Assembly: GCA_000708835.1 (NCBI GenBank)
Contig: DF236957.1
Location: forward strand, 124,001 to 188,000
Direction: 5' to 3'
From: Klebsormidium nitens
Taxonomy: Eukaryota > Streptophyta > Klebsormidiophyceae > Klebsormidiales > Klebsormidiaceae
DNA: 64,000 bases
The notes under the pieces were generated by a model that was not told the origin of the DNA, searched no databases, and saw only the letters and a list, made by a program, of their open reading frames with translations. The position numbers were made by a program, and so were the translations under genes. This document shows positions 58,677 through 64,000 of the stretch, piece after piece; position 1 is the stretch's first letter, and the number at the start of each line of letters is the position of its first letter.

Positions 58677-61600
58677 ATGCCCCCCGACGGGCAGAAGGAC
58701 TCCTGCTACGTTCGGATGGGGTCCTCCGTCCGCCCCGTCGATCAGGACACTTCCGCAAAGCCCCAGAGCTCAATTGAGGTGGTGCAGTATCACGCGGCTG
58801 ATCTGCAGCGCAGCCCTATTGACGTGCCCTGGGAGAAGAAATGGACGCCTCTCCCCCCTCTGGATCAAATTCCACCGGAAGAGCGGAGAGAGTGGATGGT
58901 CACCAAGAATGAAGACATCTTGGAGCTGATCGACAGGGCAGCGGAAGGAGCGCCGGAGAAGGTGGCGATCACGTGGCTGGGAGAGAAGGGGAAGGTGGAG
59001 GCGACCTACACGTTTGATCAGGTCGCCAGGAAAAGCCACGGGATTGCGCAGAAGCTGCTGCAGAAGTGGGGGCTCCGATCGGGGGACCACGTGATCCTGG
59101 TTTATCCCCCCGGCCCGGAGTTTTTCATTGCGTTCCTGGCATGCATGAGGGCAGGTGAGGGTCACACGCAGTGCTTGATTGCACGTACATCATGTTGAGC
59201 TGATGAGCTGATGCAAGCAGCACCGTCTGGGATTCAGGCGCCTGGCTGTCTTTTGATCAAACCAGAGTGGCAGCGTAAGCGCACGTCCAGCTGCGGTTGG
59301 CATCTTGGTGTCTGGACGGTGCGCCACAACCCTAATCTTGCGCAGCTGAGCTTTGATCAAGGTATGGCTAAGGTCAAGCCTACTGGCTGAGATTTTGACG
59401 GTTGCAAATTTTCAAAAAGGCTAGCCTGAGCTAGCAAAGGCTTGAGCTGCCAGTAAGGCGTTTGTTTTCTGGATGGTTTCTATAATGTACAGGTGCTTCA
59501 AAGTCTCCTTCTCAGCTGCTTGCACACTTTTATGATTACTTGCTCACTCCCTCCGATCTTTTTATTGATCCTGACGTTGTTCTTAGTGATTGATGATGGT
59601 TCGATCTCCTCCGTAGTTAGCGCCTTCCTAGCGCTCCGCCTCCGCTGTGAGCTGAGCCATTCAGCAGTGCAACACTCTAGGAAGATCAGGACTTGGCAGA
59701 TGTTTGTTTTTCATACAGCCTTCTCTTATTCAAGAACGACTGCGAATGGCATAGTGGTGCCGCTTTTAGCGGCCTTTCCTATGCTTGCAAGAGGGCACTC
59801 ATCTGGTTCTTGCCTAGGTTCTTGCCTGGGGTTCAATCTCAATCAGGAGTCAACGCAAGTGTCATCTCTGCAAATAGTGCGGCAACTCACTTTTGGCAGC
59901 TCAGGCCTGCTTTTGAATGCAGTCTACTTTCGAAATGGAGTCTGCTTTTATATTTGTGCCCGTTGTTCGTGATGCGAGATAAGCTGCAAATGAAGTGTGG
60001 ATTGATGAAAGGAGTAGTAGCCACATGGCTAAAGTCTATAGCCCATAGCCTTTTCCTAAGACTTTCCCTAGGCAGCTATACTTTTTGCCTCTTCCTCTCC
60101 GGTTGGTAATATACCACAAATGTAATAAAGCGTTCAAGCCGCGCTAGTCTTTTGGTTCCATCATTTGTCGTGTCCAAAAACCCAAGTTCTACGAGAATCA
60201 TGATTGGAATAAACTTTTGGCAAGGAGCGAGGGTTCAAGGGACCACGAGCGTGTTGCTTCAAGTTGCTGTTGGCGGCAAAAGTGGTGCTCTGATGTCATT
60301 CGTGCCACGTGGAATGCCTGCTCGTTGTGCGAATGCGTTTGACGTACTTCAAACGCCTGCGAGATTTCACAATTGCGTCTAGCTGCTACCGTCTAGAGGA
60401 CTGGACTGGAATTCTCCCACTGGTTGAGAACCATTGCTGACACCACCCGCTGCCATTGACATTTAAGCATTGACAACACCCTCAGGTTTAACATACTTCT
60501 TGCCACACGGCTTCTGGTTGGAACAGCACCCGTTTTGTCTGTCATCATTCTTGGTTGCTTGGTGTCCGCTGGTTTGTTAATTCCGCAGCTCACAATTGTC
60601 GACCAGCATATCTGGTCGAAGACAGAGAACTTAGTAATTGGTTGTTCTCTGTTTTGTATCCTGGCGGTGGTCATTTTGTTGGGCCGTCAAAATCCGCTTA
60701 CTTTGGGGTTGCAATCAAATGTTCCAAGCTGGGCACATCGCAACAATCCTTCCTGACAACCCAAGTATATTGGACGTCCAGACATGCACCGCTTCCCATC
60801 ACTTGTTCCTTCCAGTGTCTGCCGGTCTTGAGGTACCCCCCAGCCAATTGACCTAAGGAGCGACTTTTTGTGGAGATATAGGAGACGTAATCACACACGC
60901 GCTGACATTTTATTTCTTTCTCCAGGCGTTCTGGCCGGCCCAGCCCGCTGAACCTGGAGGGCAACATTGTTAAAGTGAATAGGTTCAACAAATTTCCTGA
61001 CACACCAGCTGAACACAGTTTGCTGACATTGTTAAGAGTGCACTGACGTCGTCGGTCCTTCCAGGCGTTGGGCTTTTCATGGCGCTGCAGGGCGCGCTTG
61101 CAATTTCAGCTGTTTGCCGGCGCCTTTGCTGACAACGTAGACACTTGCGCTGACGTCGTCGCTTGTTTTCCTAGGCGTTGTGGCGGTGCCGGTCTACTCG
61201 CCCAGCCCGCTGAACCTGAAGGCGGACATCTTAAAGCTGAACAGACAAATAAAATGTTCGGGTGGATGCCAGACGAATCCATTAAAGTAGTGCTGACATC
61301 ATCGCTTGTTTCCCCAGGCGTTGTGGCGGTGCCGGTGTATCCGCCCAGCCCGCTGAACCTGAAGGGCGACATGTTCAAGCTGGACCACATTGCCACCAAC
61401 TCGGGCAGCAAGGTGGCGCTCACGACGGGGCTGTATAAGAACGTGGTCCGAATATCCAAGCTGAGGGGGGTCAAGTGGCCGGTTAAGGACTGGTATACCA
61501 CCGACAAGGTCGAGGTGAGGGCAGATGAGAGCTCTTTGGGGTTTAGGCTTTCAGGAATGCTCCGTATTATTTACGGAGGCCGTCGGTTTGTGTGCTGAGG

Positions 61601-63592
61601 TTTGCAGGAAAGGGGTTCACTTCAGAGCTCCTATGGGAGGTGATTGGCTGGTTTGAGGAAAGTTGAATTGAGGTCGCGGGGTTCGGATGTCAAGCTCTGG
61701 CGTCTACAACCGGTAAGGCCAGTGGGGCTAAGCTGTGGGGAAATGGATAGTCAGCCAGGGGCCAAGGATGCTGGATGTTCTAAATTTCGGTGATCTTCGC
61801 AAGAGCTCGAGGGGTTTACGCTGGGGCGTGCAGAATAAGTGGGGGGTAAAATGGTTGATCGCAGTTCAGGTTAAACCTTGAGAAGTGCTGATGGGAGGGA
61901 GTCGACTGTTGGTCAGCGCACAGGTGCGGCCATGGAAACCCCTCTAGTAGGGCCCAGTTTACGTCGGGTCCTGATTTTGGTCAGCGTTTGCAATGTGGGT
62001 TTCTGATGTTGGTCAGTGCACTGGTGCAGGCCATCAAGGGCAAGCCCATAGCGTACCCTCCCCGCCCAAAGGGCCACCTGGCTTTCCTACAGTACACGTC
62101 AGGCTCCACCAGTGACCCAAAAGGTACGCCAACGGACGCTGTTCGTTTTTTGCACCTGTTGGCCGACTGTGTGGACAGGTGGTTGCAATGATTTCGTCCT
62201 TGATCAGAGGAGCAATAATGAGAACAACGTAACGTTCGGGTTGGAGACAGTCTGCCGAATGCTGGGCCACACACTCTTAGCATAGGGTTGAACAACTGGA
62301 TCATGGATTATGTCTTCTTAGCGTTGACCACTGACCCTGTTTGCAGAAGCTACTCCAGGCAATGCAGGTTGCCAAGTCTATGATAGCTTCATCCTGTCCG
62401 GGCCTTCTCTTTTGTCGACATTTCTACCGCCGTTGCATAGTTTTTGTTTGACATCGCGGTTGACATCGGCTTTCCTTCACGCCAGGTGTCATGATCACGC
62501 ACGCCAACATCGCCCACAACTCGGACAACATCCGCAAGAACATCCGCCTCGATGCGCAGTCCGTCTTCTTGTCCTGGCTCCCCCAGTACCACGACCTCGG
62601 GCTCATCGTCGCTTACATCAGCACGATGACAGCTGGCGCGTCAGGAATCTTCATGTCCCCCATCACGTTCATCAAGGACCCCCCCCTCTGGGTCGTCGGC
62701 ATGAGCCAGTTCCGCGCGACGCACACGGCGTGCCCCAACTTTGCGCTCGAGCTGGCGGTGCGCAAGTTCCGGCCCGAGGAGCATGCGAAGAACGGGCTGG
62801 ACCTGAGCCGGCTCGAAGCGATGCTCAACTGCGCGGAGCCAGGTGGGTGGGGCTCTCTTGGAAAGATCAGGGTTGTAAGTTTTCATTCCAAGCGACACGG
62901 GCTGCATCAGGTTTTGGGAGGGTTCCTTATCCAAGCGATGGGCTTTGCTTCTGTTGTTGTCGCTCGGTTGGTCTTTGGTACGAGACCGGGCAAAAAGGCA
63001 CCGTTTGTCAGGACTCTTAACGGTCGATGACAGCTTGTTTATTGGACAGGGAACACTCATTGGTCTTTGGATACCACTGCCTCTTATTGCGTTTCTTGAA
63101 CAAACAGGTCATCAGTCTTGCTGTTTCTTCCCCTCCACCGTGTGCATGTTAAGAGAAGGACGCATGTACAACTTCTGCCTGGACTTGCCTCTTCTCCACA
63201 GCGCGTTTCTTCCTCTTGCCTCTCAGCCCTGCCACTAAGACTACCGACATGACCATTTTCAGTGGTCTAACTGCTCCGAAAGATCGCAGCGCAACTTTTG
63301 CCCCGTACGCTTCTGAGTTCACTGACTCGACCTGCTTGCAGTGCGCATCGACTCCATCGAGAAGTGGAACGCGACCTTCGTCCCGTACTGTTTCCACCCT
63401 GCGGCCATGTGCCCGTCTTACGGATTGGCGGAACACACCGTGGGACTCCTTTCGTGGGGCATCAAGATGGTTCCGGCCGCGAGCGGTGACGGGCTGTTGC
63501 ACTCGAGCGGGCACTGGAAATGCCAGGGAGAGGAAGAGGGGGACGCCGTTTTTGTGGATCCGGATACGCTGGAGCTGAGGGAACCGGGCCAG
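58677..63592 (+). CDS. Fatty-acyl-AMP ligase / acyl-CoA synthetase-like enzyme, cut off by the right edge
   Basis: Adenylate-forming enzyme that activates a fatty acid with ATP. Exons: 58677-59154, 61318-61514, 62030-62123, 62486-62842 and 63342-63592; 459 residues in phase, ending at a donor and continuing outside. Visible features: GDHVILVYPPGPEFFIAF and GVVAVPVYPPSP near residues 145-170, as in fatty-acyl-AMP ligases; phosphate loop YTSGSTSDPKG at 247-257; VMITHANI and SWLPQYHDLGLI; and YGLAEHTVG at 402-410. The PQYHDLGLI and YPPRP patterns fit the FAAL branch better than ordinary long-chain acyl-CoA synthetases. FAAL enzymes often precede carrier, polyketide or reductase domains, so the missing part may be large. 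The start MPPDGQKDS is the first ATG of a long exon. Intron 1 (2.2 kb) carries copies of the exon 2 acceptor edge. Confidence 0.85.
60926..61248 (+). repeat. Three tandem copies of the acceptor edge of acyl-AMP ligase exon 2
   Basis: Each starts at an AG followed by GCGTT: at 60926 (GCGTTCTGGCCGGCCCAGCCCGCTGAACCTG), 61065 (only GCGTTGGGC left) and 61175 (GCGTTGTGGCGGTGCCGGTCTACTCGCCC). The true exon 2 start is 61318. Spacing is 139, 110 and 143 bases. The intron ends are also alike (CTGACGTCGTCG or CTGACATCATCG, then a pyrimidine run). The copy at 61175 stays in frame for about 37 codons before a stop. Confidence 0.9.
61905..61936 (+). repeat. Short decayed copy of the acceptor edge of acyl-AMP ligase exon 3
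   Basis: TTGGTCAGCGCACAGGTGCGGCCATGG resembles TTGGTCAGTGCACTGGTGCAGGCCATCA at the true junction (62009-62035). The acceptor CAG has become CGG. Lies in intron 2. Confidence 0.55.
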
Positions 63593-64000
63593 GTGAGGCT
63601 TCGAAGAGAACTTGTACGGGGCCTTGGGCCCAAAGAAAAGGACCCTTATGCTGAGGAGGTTTTTAAAAGTCAGGTATCTTAGGTTATGAGTTGCCTTGGA
63701 AGCCAAGGAAAGGGTTCCTTATCTTTGATTTGAGCTACCGCGCAAATAAAGGAAAGGGTCGATCGAGCAAAGAAGGCGATTGTGGAGGGTAAAGGTTGTT
63801 GTGGTTGGCTTCATGAAAACCCGTTGTCAAAGCGGAGCGGCGGCCGAGGCTGCGGGTGTCGGAGTCACCTTTTTGAAGCTGACGAGCAAACGTCATCTTT
63901 TGTGACGCAGTCGCGTTTTCTCAGGTCGGCAAGTTTCGCAAGTACAGACTACAACGATGGAAGATTAAGGCTGGGATGCAAGCTGTGGGATGGGCAGCCG
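63593..64000 (+). other. Intron of the acyl-AMP ligase running off the right edge
   Basis: Follows the donor CAGGTGAGG at 63592/63593. An acceptor-like TTTTCTCAG/GTCGGCAAG occurs near 63925 in the right phase. The frame after it (VGKFRKYRL) does not look like the expected FAAL continuation, so I do not call an exon; it could be another decayed edge copy. Confidence 0.45.

Noticed and set aside
63925-64000. Possible sixth exon of the acyl-AMP ligase
   Set aside because: The acceptor and phase fit, but the translation does not resemble the expected continuation.
1-64000. CRISPR arrays, bacterial operons, rRNA genes or integrated virus
   Set aside because: No regularly spaced short repeats, no rRNA-like sequence, no viral capsid or polymerase motifs; the tandem repeats seen are splice-junction copies.

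Overview
This is a nuclear genome window from a eukaryote. The genes are broken by many GT-AG introns of roughly 200 to 2,800 bases, with no operons and no ribosome-binding-site spacing. The gene set suggests a streptophyte green alga or an early land plant. There is a plant IPT9-type tRNA isopentenyltransferase and an AMT2/MEP-type ammonium transporter. There is also an LRRCC1-like centriolar protein, a family expected in lineages that build centrioles and absent from flowering plants. A Klebsormidium-like charophyte would fit, but that is inference and no search was run.

Layout. (1) 236-2186, minus: FTR1-type iron permease, cut by the left edge. (2) 2187-9829: a 7.6 kb gene-free stretch with foldback repeats, GC-rich hairpins and a pyrimidine-skewed tract. 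(3) 9830-15040, minus: ammonium transporter, 6 exons, 481 aa. (4) 16878-27429, plus: LRRCC1-like LRR plus coiled-coil protein, 14 exons, 1,193 aa. It is head-to-head with the transporter. (5) 27430-30647: gene-free, with nested foldback elements and inverted repeats. (6) 30648-37132, plus: small lipoxygenase with a signal peptide, 13 exons, 566 aa. (7) 38096-39377, plus: F-box/LRR-like gene with one frame break. (8) 41623-48547, minus: IPT9-like tRNA dimethylallyltransferase, 6 exons. (9) 50274-57022, minus: secreted tartrate-resistant-type purple acid phosphatase, 9 exons, two frame breaks. (10) 58677 to beyond the right edge, plus: fatty-acyl-AMP ligase/acyl-CoA synthetase-like gene, 5 exons seen. 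Exon joins were chosen by GT/AG sites, reading phase and protein family pattern. All joins within complete genes agree in phase except at the frame breaks noted.

Two patterns run across the window and are not explained by the genes. First, at least 15 exon edges have one to three decayed tandem copies in the neighbouring intron. Each copy spans the splice junction, and most keep the AG or GT. They occur in five of the seven genes. Second, a family of small foldback elements (four copies, two of them nested) shares a conserved core of about 110 bases. Each copy's ends carry a different word of about 10 bases repeated in tandem, much as iterons differ between replicons. One copy has a 9-base target-site duplication. 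In addition, the palindrome TGACGTCA occurs at least 14 times where about one is expected by chance.

The genes share no obvious pathway. Iron uptake, ammonium uptake, secreted phosphatase and secreted lipoxygenase are all nutrient or surface functions, but their proximity is probably coincidental.
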